Below are positions 23,101 to 35,235 of a stretch of 64,000 nt of DNA, piece after piece. A model generated the notes under the pieces. That model searched no databases. It saw nothing but the letters and a program-made list of their open reading frames with translations, and had not been told where the DNA came from. The stretch is taken from positions 6,305,556-6,369,555 of the forward strand of contig NC_051116.1 of NCBI RefSeq assembly GCF_014839805.1, given 5' to 3'. Position 1 is the stretch's first letter. Each line of letters starts with the position of its first letter. The translations under genes and the position numbers were made by a program. The stretch comes from Manduca sexta (Eukaryota > Arthropoda > Insecta > Lepidoptera > Sphingidae).

Positions 23101-26100
23101 ATTCATTTTTATATACATAGATATATAAACCTAAATTTTATGATATCTGTATGGATGCATCTTATTAATTCATGCAATTAACTGCCTTTGTCACCCTGGT
23201 CATAATGTTTGCATCCATAATATAATATTTAGCTGAAATTTTGATATACATAATATCTCATGTACCAGCTATTAGCATAGTTATTCAATCATATTTAGGA
23301 AGCTAACATGTAGGTCACTTTACAACCATGGAAACATCTGAGCAAATATACCACAGGTGGTTAACGTCACTTGTAAAAAATTATTTAAAAACATTATTCG
23401 TAAAAAGGTATTTTCCTAACACTATATTGGATTGTATAATGAACTTTATGTTGCTTGCGGCTTCCCGCGTGATAAGCGTTTCGCTACAAGTATCTAAAAA
23501 CAGTATGAAATCTGTTTAAAAATCCTATTATTTAGGAGCAAATGACCGGGACCATAATACCCTGTGTATTAATACAATATTTTTTTTATTTCAATAACAA
23601 CACACAGCCATTACAGGAACACCCAATTCGAACTGGCGGAACTATTAATAATAATATAAAACTTATAACTATTTATAAAAATAAATTATGTAGTAGAAAT
23701 GAAAACTAAACATAACAAATAACATAGAAATAGAAGACCTTTGTGCCAAATTTAATCGAATATGTAGGTAGTTATAATTTTGACTTTTCCGACAACCATC
23801 ATCTCAGTCCGCCCCTGTGACCATGAAGTCTTGGAGAAAACTAAAATATAAAAAACCGCGACTAAATCTGAAAAATAGTTTTATTTTGATCTTACATTCG
23901 CGTAAATATAAGAAATCATTATTTAGTTTTATCAAAGAGTTCATCAATGAGACTTACTTAAGCTAACTTAAGCCAAGCTAGCAAGCCTTCTCGTCCCTCT
24001 TAAATTGAGCTAGTAAATTCTAGCGCCCCTCATTCCTAAACCATAGATCGATAGCATTCCAATTTAAACTGTCTCAGTTGCGTATTTGTACTGCGATCTG
24101 ACTGCCGAGGTGAAATCTGCGGTTTGAATCCCGATTCGGGTAGTGATATTGGGTCTGCTCAGTATCAATCTTGAGTCTAGAATTTGATATAGGCCATAAG
24201 TTCGCCGCCTATCACATCACGGGACGGAATATTCATAGTGAAAATATGCACTAGTTTAGGGCTGCCATCACCTAAACTGCCGACACCGGATAAGCACGGC
24301 AAAAATCCCGGACATTTGGACGAAATATGGATTTTTCCCCGGACATATCTGGAAAAATATTCTTTGCAACAATAATAAAAACATTATCATATTTTTTTTT
24401 ATTCATTTATACATGCGGATTATTGATTTTTTTACTAAGATATATTTTCATTTATCGCTTATCTATAAAAAAAATGGATTTCCCCTAACAGAAGTGTCCG
24501 GGTTTTAACCGAACACTTTTTAAAAACCCCTGCCGGACGGCCCCCGGACGCCCTTCAAACTTGGACAATTTCGGGGAATTCCGTACGAATGGCAGCCCTA
24601 CACTAGTCAACTAGTTACTCCTCTGCTCCTCGGGAGTAAAAGGTCTGTGTAAGAGCAGTTTAAACTATCGATTTATGTCCTAACACAAGTATATTATATA
24701 CTTAAAAGGAAACTTCAAATACGGTTTTACTATGTGTATATTATTAGATATGGAAATAAATTTATTATTATTATATTATTATTATTTATAACGTGTTTAT
24801 AGCAGTTAGTACCTCTCTAAGCGAGATCTGTCCGGTGTTCATTGCATTATTGCATTCATTGATGTCAGTTATCATTCTGTCTCTAACAATGCCCGCCCAC
24901 ATATCGACTTTCATTTGTTAGCGTCTCGGTGCAAATTGATGCTTTTAAATTCGCAATGGTTTTAAATAGTTTGTTAATAAATAACGGTGAACGAAAACAT
25001 CGTGAGGAAACCTGCATACCTGAGAAGTTCTTTATAGGAATTTCGAGGGTATGTGAAGTCTACCAATCCGCACGAGGCCAGCGTGATGGACTAAGGTCTA
25101 ATCCCTCTCATAAGTAGACGAGGCCAGTGCCCAACAGTGGGACAGCATAATTATATGCTAAATAAAAAAATGCCGGTTGGTTTGTTTAACCTTTTAGCAA
25201 TTTTAATAAGGGACTAAATTAGGTTATTTTTCTATGTATAGCAATATAGTACTAATAAAATATTCGCAATCAATATGCGTGGGCGTGGGACGTCCCCTGG
25301 CCAGATGGCGAGACGACTTACACAAGAGGGCAGCGACTGGATGCATAAAGCAGTAGACCGGGCTCTGTGGCGTACCTTGGGAGAGGTCTATGTCCAACAG
25401 TAGACTGCAACGGGCTGATGATGATGATGAATCAATATCCCTCTCCATATCTAACTAACCCCGTAACAAAAGTTATGGCGTTAGCTGTAATAACACAATG
25501 CCAATGTACTTAGGAATTTCGACCCGAAATAAATAAAATGGTTTTGTAATTATTCTGCCCTGTTTCGTCAAAGAGTTAAATCATCACTCTGTGAAATATA
25601 AAAAGAAAATAATTACGTAGATAATAATACTACGTTACGATTATTTAAATAAGGAAGGACAAAAAAATATAATTTGTCAGTTCGGATTCAGCCTACATTT
25701 TGGTCGTCGAGCGACAGTCGCTAGCGACAAGTTGACAGTGCGTAATAGCTCTAAGCCGTGATGTTTTTCGCTTTGAAATTCATAGTTTATACCAGTGGCG
25801 ATGGATGACATTTTTGACACCCACAAAATCACACAATTAGGGCACCCACTTTTCGCCAAGTGAGTTTCATCCCATGATGTCATAGGGGGCGAACCTATCG
25901 CCATATAGGGGAAAAATTCCAGACTCCGGGCTGATACTGAGCAGAAAAACCCAAATATCACTTTGCCCGATCCGGGAATCGAAACCAGGGCCTCAGAGCG
26001 CTGCTGTAGCACGCATGCAGTACAACTACGCCACCGAGGCAGTCCGACAACATATAGGCACTACTAATATAAAATGCAGTTTAAAAATCGTAATGATAAT

Positions 26101-29100
26101 TACATTTTACATAGGTTACAAAAGGGAAGCCGGTAGGAATCGAGTTATACCCTTAGCCACTGGTGTATAAAAGAAAGAAAGAAAATACATTTATTATTTA
26201 TATAAACGTATATTATTGTATACAATGCCTCTTAAAATGTACTGACGGTTACATTCGCGCCAAAAGTAGATTATATTTAATGTTATGTTTGTAATTGTTC
26301 AGTTAGGTCACGAATCACAGCGACGACACTAATTTGAATTTTATTTTTGGCTTTCGTAATTCTGTGTTGTGATGATTTTCTGTTTTCGTGGATAAGCATT
26401 TTGGATCGATTTTCCTTATACATGAGAGCTTTGCACTGTATACCTACTGTAGGCTAGTAGTCTCTATAAATAAAATTCATTAGCTATTGTCTCCATCATT
26501 TTTTTAACGATTTATACGAAATTGAAATGTAAAAAAAAAAATGTTAAAAAATCCAGTTGTTGGAAATGTGCCCTCTCAATTGATTATTTATTCAAATTAC
26601 GAGGGGAGCTTGCGCACGAAGGAAATGTTTTATTATTACTAAAAAATAGGGCATAAATTCAACCATTAAATCTTCTCATTTATTATTAAACAATGGAATG
26701 GCGAGATGAGTTATATGCCTGATGGTAAGCGCTCCAACTACACGTAAACAGCAACATCATCCGCATCACGCGGTCAGCTATGATTGGGCCACGTGTGACG
26801 ACCTATTTTACGTCTAATTTCAGTTGGATATCGCAGTATTTTTTTTATTATTTTTTATTTTGTTTATTAAGTGATGGGTGTTGCTACCGGCTTCCCCCGA
26901 AATTAAATGCTTTCCCGTCATTAAAGTCCCAATACCACTGTATAGATCTATAGCCGCGGCGGCTATACCAGCGCTATTAAAAATATTAACCACGAGAGAT
27001 AGTTACCGGGATTTTTCGTTATACACCCCCGGCAAAGTGACCTCACTGCACCTGATGGTAAGTGGAGTGGGGTCCAATAGATTGTCGACTGACGAGAGAT
27101 GATTACCCCTTCAGAGTCGACACAATTTTGCCGGCCTGTTGAAACCGCATATTCATTCACAGGCTGATTCCAGAACGCACCTTCGTGGGCAATTATGGCA
27201 GATATCCGAGCGGATATCCCTATGATATCATAGGACGGAACACACTTGGCGAAAAATTGGTGCCCTGGTTGCGCCTCTCCATACCTCTTCGAGGATAAAT
27301 GCGTGATGTGTGTTTATTTTAATGTAGTATTATTCATCATGAGGCTTTCTGTCTTAATTTTAGTTCTCATTATCAGTAAAGTCGCGTAGACGTACTCGTT
27401 TACGATTGGACCGCCCGGAGCGGGGCATTACCACTGTCTTGCATAATATCAAGGAAATTACAGCTTGCGTGTCGTGTGAGCGAAATTTGTAGAGGTCTGA
27501 ACTTCCTTCCTTAATCCTTATATTTCTCGTGACTGCCAGCGTTTTTTATTCTTTGGTATTGTGTGTTTTTTTGGACCGTGCACATCCCCAACGGATATTT
27601 TCTTCATTGACAGTGCCAGTCGAAGTTACTCCTACGTTGCTTTTGGTGTCGCTTGAACAAACAAGCTAAGCTATAAAATACCCGACTTATAAGCTACATA
27701 TAACTTTGACTTTGCGGATGACCAACACTTCAATCCCCCCCGTGAACACGAAGGCTGTAGTCTTCGAAACGTCGGGAGAAAATTAAAATATAAATACCGC
27801 GATAAAATCCGGAAAATAGTTTAATTTTAATGTCTAATACTCGCGTAAACATAAGAAATTATATAAATAACAAAAAATAAAACCTCCTTTATAAATCACT
27901 AAAAACCAAAAAAATATTTAACATTATCTGTATATTGTTACCAATTTTGGAGTCGGTACCTAATAACCTCCTCCTTTTTTGAAGTCGATTAAAGACCTGT
28001 CAATTTCTGGAAATCTGAATTATTAAGAATAGTGTGTTCATATCATCGCGCTGGGGTTAGTCGGCCGCTCTCATGTTATCGAAGGAAGCGAGTTATCGCA
28101 GAGATGTTCCTGCCTAATAGGGTGACAACATGTCAAGTGTTTTACAGGATATTATATTTAGACATGAACTTATTGATCCTTATTTTCGTAAAATGTATGC
28201 AGGATAGTATAAAGTCTTGTATTTTTATTATTTCTTGTTTACCGCGCAGGCTACACTGCGCATTCCGTGCTCAATAAAAAATATCGGATAGGGTATTAAT
28301 GATATATGTAATCATATTATCAGCCCTGTATTATATATGTTACCACTGCTTGGAGCGAGACTCCCCTAATACCGAGAGGTATTAGGCCACAGTCCATCAC
28401 TGTTGGAAGTAGATAGGACTGCTTTGATTAGTGATAGTTCCATTGCAATAGTTAGTTGTCGACAGAATGAGAGCGTCTTCGGCGTATCATAAAGTAGAAA
28501 ACATAAAGCTTTTGTTGACGTTGATATTTTAATATAAAGTCCCGTATTTTCGTATTTGGAATGTCCTTTAAAATGGATATCTAATGGCCACCGTTATGCA
28601 GATAAATACAGATTTGGTGTTGTTTATTTAAAATATGTGACTCATCTCGCGTACATGCGCTGTATTGGGTCCGTTTTAATGCGTAAATACTGTTGGTTTT
28701 CGTAATAAAGTCTGGCGAGCAGTGGCGAAGGGGAAATATCGATGGCTCCTAAGTAGACTGTCGTATTTGGGAAAATTGCGACACTCAGTGTTAAGTATGC
28801 AATACGGGACACAAGTGAAAAAAACGCTGGCTCGTAGCGCACTAATTTATTAGCCCATCGACAAGGGCGTGTACGCAGAAAGCTATACATTTTAGCGTTT
28901 CTTTATCTAAGTACTGTTTACTACCAAACCCATTTAATTCAAAGTTAATAAGCGAAAAAACACTTCATTAATAATAATTTATTAACTTTTTTTAATGTGT
29001 TTTGGTAGTACACAGTACCGACATTAGGGAACGTTAAAAAAGTGAATTTCGTTATTTTTTTCAGATACGACAGTTTACTTAGTAGTCATCCTTGTTTGAA

Positions 29101-32100
29101 GAGGTAATCGGACAAAAAGATTGCGTTAGTTTAAACATATAACGGGTAATTTAACAGAAAACAAAAAGACAAACAAATAAACCTAAAAGGGAAGCCGGTA
29201 GGAATCGGATTATATGGACCCTTAGCCTCTGCAGATTATAATTCTCCATCATGTCCACTCTGTTTTAACGACGTTACGCCATTGCTGGCTAGGTACTTTG
29301 TTTGTATTTCAGCTGCGATGTGTTCTTACTGTATAAGGGATACTAAAGGTAGTTTAGTTTGTTCAATTAGTAGGTATCATAACCTCTCCACATTTGAAAA
29401 TTACATTAAAATCCGATCTGTAGTTTCGGAGATGTGCACTAACATACAGATAATCAGACAAAAGGTTTGTAAAAATCGCTGATTTGTGTTCCATTACTTT
29501 TTTTTTATTATTTTTAATACTTTTCTTTCAATATACGGACACCTTTCTGCTATTTAGTTATATGTTTATATATAGGTACTCTTTAGGCAGCTTGTAATTG
29601 GGAAATAACAGATGACGTCACATAAAAATAATCTTATCAATAACGCTGGCATGGTTTAAATTTAAATATCGAACGGGAAATCTATTAAGAACAAAGAAAT
29701 TGCAATAAAATTCGCATTACGATCGCGAGATTTCAATACGTAGCACTTAATCATCGAGTTAAGATATTTATACACACAGTGCGTATGCGTCACTATACTA
29801 GATCATAACTAAAGTTAACTTTTTATTGAGCATGCGTGACGCGGTTGGCACGTGACGTCACTGTGTTGTAAAGTGAACCGAATTAGATTAAAAGTTCGGG
29901 TGAGTGCGCGTACTTATAGAAGTACTGTACTATTTCTATTTCTTCGCTGAGATTCACAAGTCATTTTTTAGGCACACCAACTGTAGTGATCATTAGAGCG
30001 TTAATGTAATCCCAATTAATAAATATGGCATTATGACCTTAATATCTAATGTCCTATGGATGATAGCTCAAATCGTAGTAATTTAAATTTCTTTCTGGCT
30101 CAGGAGACATATTCCTTGTCATTTAATATAATATTTTAACATTTATTATAATTACAACAGGTTTTTTTATAGTTAACTAACTACCCGCCCGTTTTCGCAT
30201 GGGTAGTAGAGCATATATGATGTATGCTTACTTTATCTTTATTATACACATAAACCTTTCGCTTGAATCATTACGCCCATTGGTGAAAAGCGAATGAAAA
30301 TCTGTCGTATAGTTTTTGAGTTTATCGTCTTGAGATGCGGTGGGGAGGCATTTTTTATAGTAAGGACGTTGTTTTAAGATTTCATGTACTCACGATCAAA
30401 GAATCTAGAATTTTTTTATGATATCATTCTATGTTAATTGATATGTTTATGTTTACTATGTTTCTAAAAACAACCTTTATTAAGAGCTGATTGTTGCTAA
30501 AGTTATTATAATGTATATGTCGGAGTGAAACTGTTTACTTGGTTATTTTTTTACATGACCGGTAAAGTTTCACCGGTGTATATTTATTTTCCAGACAGTT
30601 ATTCAATTATTGAAACACTTCTTTACTTCACTAACAATTTACTGCATAGTAACACTAGCGGAATACACAATGTGCTCGGTTCGAGCGTCCAAATAAGACT
30701 CGTACAAAAACTTCTACAAGATTGAGCTCTCGTCGTTCGGCCGGTCCTTATATTGACAGCAGTCGACCTCCCTTCTCTTCTAATACTTCCTCGATGTAAT
30801 GATAGATGGCGCCACTATCGCCCCGGAAATTCACCAATTGAACGAATAACGAGGTGCTGCGGCGACATATACATATTCATATTATGTTATTATCGCTGCA
30901 TGCAGCTTCCGATAGATTAGTCTGGAAACCTTTGAGAGAAGCCTATCGTCACAATGGCCATCCTGTAACAAATTATCAGTGAGGAAAAGTGATATTTTCC
31001 AAAAGGAAACTCTTCACAACATATAGGTACTAATATGTATGAATGCGGTCTGCAAATCGTTCTAATGATAATTCGATTTTACATAAAGGGAAGCCGGCAG
31101 GAATCTGGTTATATGGACCCTTAGCCACTGCAGATTATAATTCCCCATCATGTTCAGTCTGTTTTAAATCTCACTTATGGTGCAGCCAATTGTTTACTGG
31201 TATGTAATAATATGTTCATGCTGTGACAGCCTGTAATTAAAACTGCACTGCAGCAATTATTTACTGTAATGTTACAAATAGTTATGTATGGTGTATGTTT
31301 TGTTGGTTGTCCAAATAAATAAATAATATGTCATGATGTTTCCCTCACAAAGATTATTTTAAGAACACGTTTTTGAAATAAATATCACTGATACAATATG
31401 TTACTACCATAAAACTCCTTGACTGTCCGATATCGGCCAACACCGCGCACCCTGGAGTTGTTCGTGGAGTCCCTACTCAGCAAGGCGATGCAGGTGACGC
31501 TGACGAGGAACGCGAAGACCCTCAGCCCGTCCCACGTCAAGCAGTGTATCCTGGCAGAGTCCAGGTTTGACTTCCTGAGGGATTTGGTGAGTGAATTTTT
31601 GATATAAGGAAATTTTCGGGAGGCTGACATAGAAGTATACAGGTCTAATTTCTTGAGGCCTTTAAAACAGAGAGCCAGACACAGAGATTTATGGTGAACG
31701 TAATGGCAAGTTACTGCTGCAACTAATTTTATAATAAAAATTATCAAATATGAAAAAAAACACGGAGTTGGTGTTTTTAGTTTTTGTGACAGAGCCATCT
31801 CGAAAATAACTCAAGCTATACTAATGTGATTTAAACTTGAGATTGTGATGTGTTAACTTTTAACTCTCTTCCTCGATAGTAAATATCATCTTAATTAAAA
31901 AGTATTCTAATAATTCCAGGTAAAAAACATCCCAGACGTGTCCGCGGCGGAGGAGAAAGAAATGATGAGCGCTGAGAGTTCGCCAAATTCGTCAAGGTCG
32001 GTGCAATCGATCTTCTTTTATTGATTACAGTAAACATTCTTACACTACTGGGTTTTGTTAGTTTTATTATGGGCTTATACAGTAAAAATCCACTTTAGAT

Positions 32101-32938
32101 CTTCAATATAGTCAACTTATAGTTAAGTTACCGATTAACAAGGCAATATGAGTATCAAGTATTAACCTAACATTGTAAGTGTTGACTTGGATCTCAATAG
32201 ATTTATTAGCGAGGCACTACGATTGTAAACTCTAATTGAATTGTATCGTATGTCTTCAGATGCTCAGAAGTGACCGCGCCGCCGCGCAGGATAGCGCGCG
32301 AAGACTCGAATAGTTCAAGCAGCTCTGACGTCAGAGTACAACCTCCGCCAATCATAGCGCCGCATCTCAAGCGAGCGCTCTCCGCCGAGACCGAAATACC
32401 CCACAAAACACCCAAAATGGAGACAATCACCTCACCCGTAGTCTCCCTCGACACAGCTATAGATCTGTCCAAAAAGTCCACGGAAGAGAAGCCGATAAGA
32501 ACGGCCAACTTCTACCAAGAGACGCTACCCGAGGAGATACCACACAAAAGTGTCATAACCGTCAACCCCACGTACGCCTCCCCACAGCCTTCGACGAGTT
32601 ACACGAATCTGACACCTATAGAACCCGTACACAGAATAGAAATTCCAGTGCCAAAACCGTTTGAAGGGCGATCCGTGACGCCCAGGACGCCGGTGACTCC
32701 GATCCTAAATATAGACTTCACGAAGAATCTGACCAAACCGGAGATCAAAGTTCTGGATACGACAGCGGCGAACATCATGGGCATGCCTAAGAATGACAAG
32801 TTAAAAGTTCAGAGGCAAATTTCAAAGCACAAGGAAATAAAGAAGGTCGAGTTGAAGCCGCTTGCGCCGCCGCTTCCGGTCGACATAGATCGTTTGAATT
32901 CCGGTAATCTACAAATAGACGAGGACTATGATACCTGA
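20172..32938 (+). CDS. NC2alpha: Negative cofactor 2 alpha (Dr1-associated protein 1)
   Basis: Exons: 20172-20213, 20317-20389, 31444-31586, 31920-31996, 32260-32938; total 1014 nt, 337 aa (fly protein about the same size, vertebrate DRAP1 about 205). Residues 1-86 form the H2A-like histone fold: [66 protein letters not shown] and FDFLRDL. The rest is a long, low-complexity Pro/Ser/Thr-rich tail with a basic stretch ([11 protein letters not shown]) and an acidic end (DEDYDT). Known role: heterodimer with NC2-beta/Dr1 that binds TBP on promoter DNA, blocking TFIIA and TFIIB, and favouring DPE promoters. Introns 1, 3 and 4 are GT-AG; intron 2 is AT-AC. The join in intron 2 restores the conserved VPIIISRTLELF segment, which fixes the splice sites. 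Confidence 0.96.
21931..22045 (-). mobile_element. SINE-B, 3' part
   Basis: CACCCACTTTTCGCCAAGTG, TGTTCCGTCCCATGATGT and GGGGGTAAGCCTTTCGTCAT are shared with the SINE-B copy at 25802-26043. The segment just left, 21780-21920, resembles the AAATTTCATCTAAATC-type interior of the Helitron family, but weakly. Confidence 0.6.
22303..22434 (-). mobile_element. SINE-A, tail half
   Basis: CCCTGTATTATATACTGTCC, CCACTGCTG and GGATTAGGCCTTAGTCCACC identify it. It ends near TATAGAGAGA, so the head is missing. Confidence 0.75.
22770..23078 (+). mobile_element. Retroposon 3' segment, copy 1 (inverse copy 54812-55085)
   Basis: Shared blocks are GTTGGTCTCTCATATGT, GGGTAGGTACCACCGCAATG, CGCCAAGCAGCAGTG, GGTTTGAAAAACA, GAGCGCAGTGGAATGCCAAA and GGCGAACGGCAAGCTCGTCT, ending in a short A-rich tail. 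It is a common lepidopteran interspersed sequence. No reverse transcriptase motif is present, so the class (SINE or truncated LINE) is open. Confidence 0.7.
23850..23925 (+). repeat. Repeat with ACCGCGACTAAATC core
   Basis: AAAATATAAAAAACCGCGAC, AAATAGTTTTATTTTGATC and CATTCGCGTAAATATAAGAA. Related copies lie at 27755-27865, 35088-35235 and 47885-47945. Class unknown. Confidence 0.5.
24090..24250 (+). mobile_element. SINE-B, diverged
   Basis: Head GACTGCCGAGGTGAAATCTG with B box GGTTTGAATCCC, then GGGTAGTGATATTGGGT, TGCTCAGTATCAATC and CACATCACGGGACGGAA. It parallels the better copy at 35589-35850. Confidence 0.65.
24985..25152 (+). mobile_element. SINE-A, head missing
   Basis: Begins with AACATCGTGAGGAAACCTGC and runs through GAAGTCTACCAATCCGCAC, GGACTAAGGTCTAATCC and CCCAACAGTGGGACAGC. 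Confidence 0.75.
25265..25425 (+). mobile_element. RTE-type LINE 3' end with GAT tail
   Basis: One frame reads [20 protein letters not shown] and YVQQ before a stop; an upstream frame gives [10 protein letters not shown], so a frameshift separates the two halves. It ends GGGCTGATGATGATGATGA. The tail type is the same as that of SINE-A. Second copy of this LINE class at 10949-11157. Confidence 0.75.
25802..26043 (-). mobile_element. SINE-B, near full length
   Basis: On the minus strand: head GCCTCGGTGGCGTAGTTGTA, GCATGCGTGCTACAGC, GGTTTCGATTCCCGGATCGG, AAAGTGATATTTGGGTTTT, CTGCTCAGTATCAGCCC and 3' part ACTTGGCGAAAAGTGGGTGC. A and B boxes are visible, so it is tRNA-derived. Confidence 0.8.
26044..26166 (+). 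repeat. AGGGAAGCCGGTAGG repeat, copy 1
   Basis: Contains ACATATAGGCACTAC, ATCGTAATGATAAT and AAAGGGAAGCCGGTAGGAAT then CCCTTAGCCACTGG. Other copies: 29186-29255, 31001-31160 and 55945-56060. It abuts SINE-B. Confidence 0.55.
27215..27335 (+). mobile_element. SINE-B, 3' part
   Basis: GGACGGAACACACTTGGCGA, GGTGCCCTGGTTGCGCCTCT and CTTCGAGGATAAATGCGTG match the 3' part of the copy at 35589-35850. Confidence 0.65.
27755..27865 (+). repeat. Repeat with CTTCGAAACGTCGGGAG core
   Basis: Best copy of the family: TCTTCGAAACGTCGGGAGAA, ACCGCGATAAAATCCGG and TACTCGCGTAAACATAAGAA. Relatives at 23850, 35088 and 47885 begin at different points. Confidence 0.55.
28316..28410 (-). mobile_element. SINE-A, short tail fragment
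   Basis: CAGCCCTGTATTATATATG, CCACTGCTTGG and GAGAGGTATTAGGCCACAGT identify it as the tail of SINE-A. Confidence 0.6.
28741..29090. mobile_element. MITE with CTAAGTAGACTGTCGT inverted ends
   Basis: Left GGCTCCTAAGTAGACTGTCG, right ACGACAGTTTACTTAGTAGT. Shares ACTACCAAACCCATT and CTTCATTA blocks with 8340-8520 and terminal repeats with 41731-41874. No ORF. Confidence 0.7.
29186..29255 (+). repeat. AGGGAAGCCGGTAGG repeat, copy 2
   Basis: AAAGGGAAGCCGGTAGGAAT, ATATGGACCCTTAGCC, then TGCAGATTATAATTCTCCAT, shared with 31082-31160. Confidence 0.55.
31001..31160 (+). repeat. AGGGAAGCCGG repeat, copy 3, near the intron 2 acceptor
   Basis: Longest copy: ACATATAGGTACTAATATG, AATGCGGTCTGCAAATCG, AAAGGGAAGCCGGCAGGAAT and CCCTTAGCCACTGCAG. 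It lies about 280 bp before exon 3 of NC2-alpha. Confidence 0.55.
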
Positions 32939-33836
32939 ATATGTTTTGTTTGTTTTTTCGTGTTTTAAGGAGTTTTTGATGTCGCCGTGTTTGTTGTTTG
33001 AACGGTTTTTGTTTTTTATTCTGTGTTGACAGGTGACGCTGTCAGTGTCAGTTTGACAGTGACGTGTGTTCGTTTAAACGACAGATACGGCTTCGAAGTC
33101 ACGTTGTTTACCAACTTAGGTATAAACGGTAAGTTTAGGTCAGAGTAATTTTTTTGTTTTTTTTTTTTTATACGCTGAATAACAATGATATTCGTAGGTG
33201 TTTCATAGTTGAATATAAGTTAAATGGATAATGTGACTGTATGTGTATCAAAGTCTGTGTGTGTGAGGTATTTTGTATTAAGAATGAGATTTCTGTGTTT
33301 TTTTAAGGTGTGATGAATGACTTGGATATACGGCGGTGTTGCCAATACAAATATTGTCTTATTATTCAGTAAGATATTTTCCTTTTTGGCAAAACCGATA
33401 TTCAGAACTTTTTTTTTACAAAGTGCCGGTAATAAATGATTATAATAGTATATGAAATTTTACTTTAAAATCCGTGTCGTAAGGCTTAAATTACTACATA
33501 AAGGTAAACCACGCGTTTCCGTCTACGATTGGCTAATATTAAAAAGTTATCGGCGTTGTTAAATATTATTTTTATTTTTGTAAAGTGAATTTAGAGATTA
33601 TTGATGTGAATTTGTAAAATGTCTGACGTATTTTGGCTTCAGCAATAAGTTTACGTCTAATCCAATGATTATAATTTAAGGTGACAACATAAAGCTGTAT
33701 GTAACTAAAACAACTACAGTACTCGGCAGTAAGTATTCCGCGAGTTAATAGAAAATGAGTCCATAGTTATCAATAAAATATCATTTAAATGTGATATAGG
33801 CGACGCACAAAGTTGAAGCCGATATTTATACGAACC

Positions 33837-34113
33837 ATGTATTACCCACTATCCCACTGCTGGGCACGGGCCTCTGCTACTGAGAGGTATTAGGCCTTAG
33901 TCCACCACGCTGGCTTAGTACGGATTAGTAGACTTCACATACCCTCGAAATTCATATAGAAAACTCAGGTATGCAGGTTTCCTCACGATTCTGTCCTTTA
34001 CAGTTAAAGGAAGCGATAATTCACAATAACTTTTTTAAAGTCAGATGCCCATGGGTTCTGAACCTGCGGACATTCGTCTCGGCAGTCATTCCACTCCCAA
34101 CTAGGTTATCGCT
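33837..34113 (-). mobile_element. SINE-A, near full length
   Basis: On the minus strand: head GCGATAACCTAGTTGGGAG, GGAATGACTGCCGAGACGAA, B-box-like GCAGGTTCAGAACCC, body GAGGAAACCTGCATACC and GTGGACTAAGGCCTAATACC. The best-preserved head of the family in this window. Confidence 0.85.
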
Positions 34114-35087
34114 TCTTGATATATTTAAGTGCGATTAATATTTTCTGCCGTGTACTGTACGGAGATTATTCAGTTGGTAATTAATATTAAGCTCATTTAT
34201 GTATTGTCCAATTATCGCATTCAAGCTTTAATATGCCACTATCGATATATAGTCAACTGCAAATGATTGTAATACAACTTGGTTTTTATTCGTGCATGCA
34301 TTCGTCAGCATTGACGTATATTTTATAGACACGTCAATATAAACTATTTGTTCAAAATCTGAATTAAAATGGCAACCAAAACGTCACTGTTATAACCTAT
34401 TTATTCACTTGAACAAATAATTTCACTTTTTTGACATATTTTTATTCACATTCAGGTTTACACTTAGACTCGAGTTCTTATATTATAACCGCCACACCGT
34501 ACATAACCACACGCTGGCAATTTTGAAATCATACTAAAGTCAGGTGTACGGATTGCAGTACAGTTGAGTCGAACACAATGAGTGTAGAGAAAGCTAAATC
34601 TAGTACGTAGTCCATATATATCGATGTTCGTAAGAGGTTGACGTACATACCAGTGCCGAATGGTCTATATAACTTGAATCCGGATACCCTTTTGTGATTT
34701 ATATAAAAACTGCAAACCGTATTTATGTATATTAGTAGTACTTATATATTGTGCAGGCTATTCTCCCTTAGAAAATATCTCAATTCGCCACTGGTACATA
34801 CTACATACATAATTACTCCCCTGTGTTAACGCCATTATGTGTACAAAACAAAATGTATTAAGCGCCTTTATCATGTTTATGATCAGCGACTCGTCAAATA
34901 TTAACCGACAAAATTTAAAAGTCCCACTGTTAGCTATGACGTATGATATAGGTACTATCTTCATTAGTCTAATATTTCTGTCGGATATCATTTACTTGAT
35001 TATTGTAAAAGGCCCTAAAAATATGTTGAGTATATATAAATGTTTATAAACTCTGCATTTTATTGAAATAAAACTATATTTCGGATT

Positions 35088-35235
35088 TTATCACGGTTTT
35101 TTCTATTATGATTTTAGTCTCGCATTTCACAAACTTTGCAGCCTTAAAAAATTATAATATAAAAAACTGAGAAAAAATAGGAAAATAGTTTTATTTCAAT
35201 GTCCAACATTCGTGTACACCTAATATATCATTATC
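35088..35235 (+). repeat. Repeat related to 27755-27865
   Basis: ATAGGAAAATAGTTTTATTT, CAATGTCCAACATTCGTG and TACACCTAATATATCATT follow the family order. The first half is rearranged. Confidence 0.45.

Larger units (their letters stand above)
20390..31443 (+). other. U12-type AT-AC intron of NC2-alpha, 11,054 bp
   Basis: The 5' splice site at 20390 is ATATCCTTTT, identical to the U12 AT-AC consensus. The branch-site match CTCCTTGAC lies at 31415-31423, with its branch A at 31422, and the intron ends in AC at 31442-31443. Using these sites keeps the frame and rebuilds the histone-fold helix; no GT donor is available at that place. The intron contains SINE-A and SINE-B copies, a retroposon copy at 22770-23078, a LINE 3' end, a MITE and repeats of the AGGGAAGCCGG family, with AT-rich unique sequence between. 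No second gene was recognised inside it. Confidence 0.92.

Noticed and set aside
27755..27865. GAAACGTC motif considered as half of a hammerhead ribozyme (known in Penelope-like elements)
   Set aside because: No CTGATGA core occurs at suitable distance upstream in this copy or its relatives, so there is no ribozyme support.
31385..31798. A 137-codon open frame on the minus strand
   Set aside because: It is antisense to exon 3 of NC2-alpha, whose frame, splice sites and homology are clear.
32270..32938. Possible independent gene of 222 codons at the NC2-alpha 3' end
   Set aside because: The frame starts at GTG inside exon 5; it joins in phase at 32260 to exon 4 and is the C-terminal tail of NC2-alpha.
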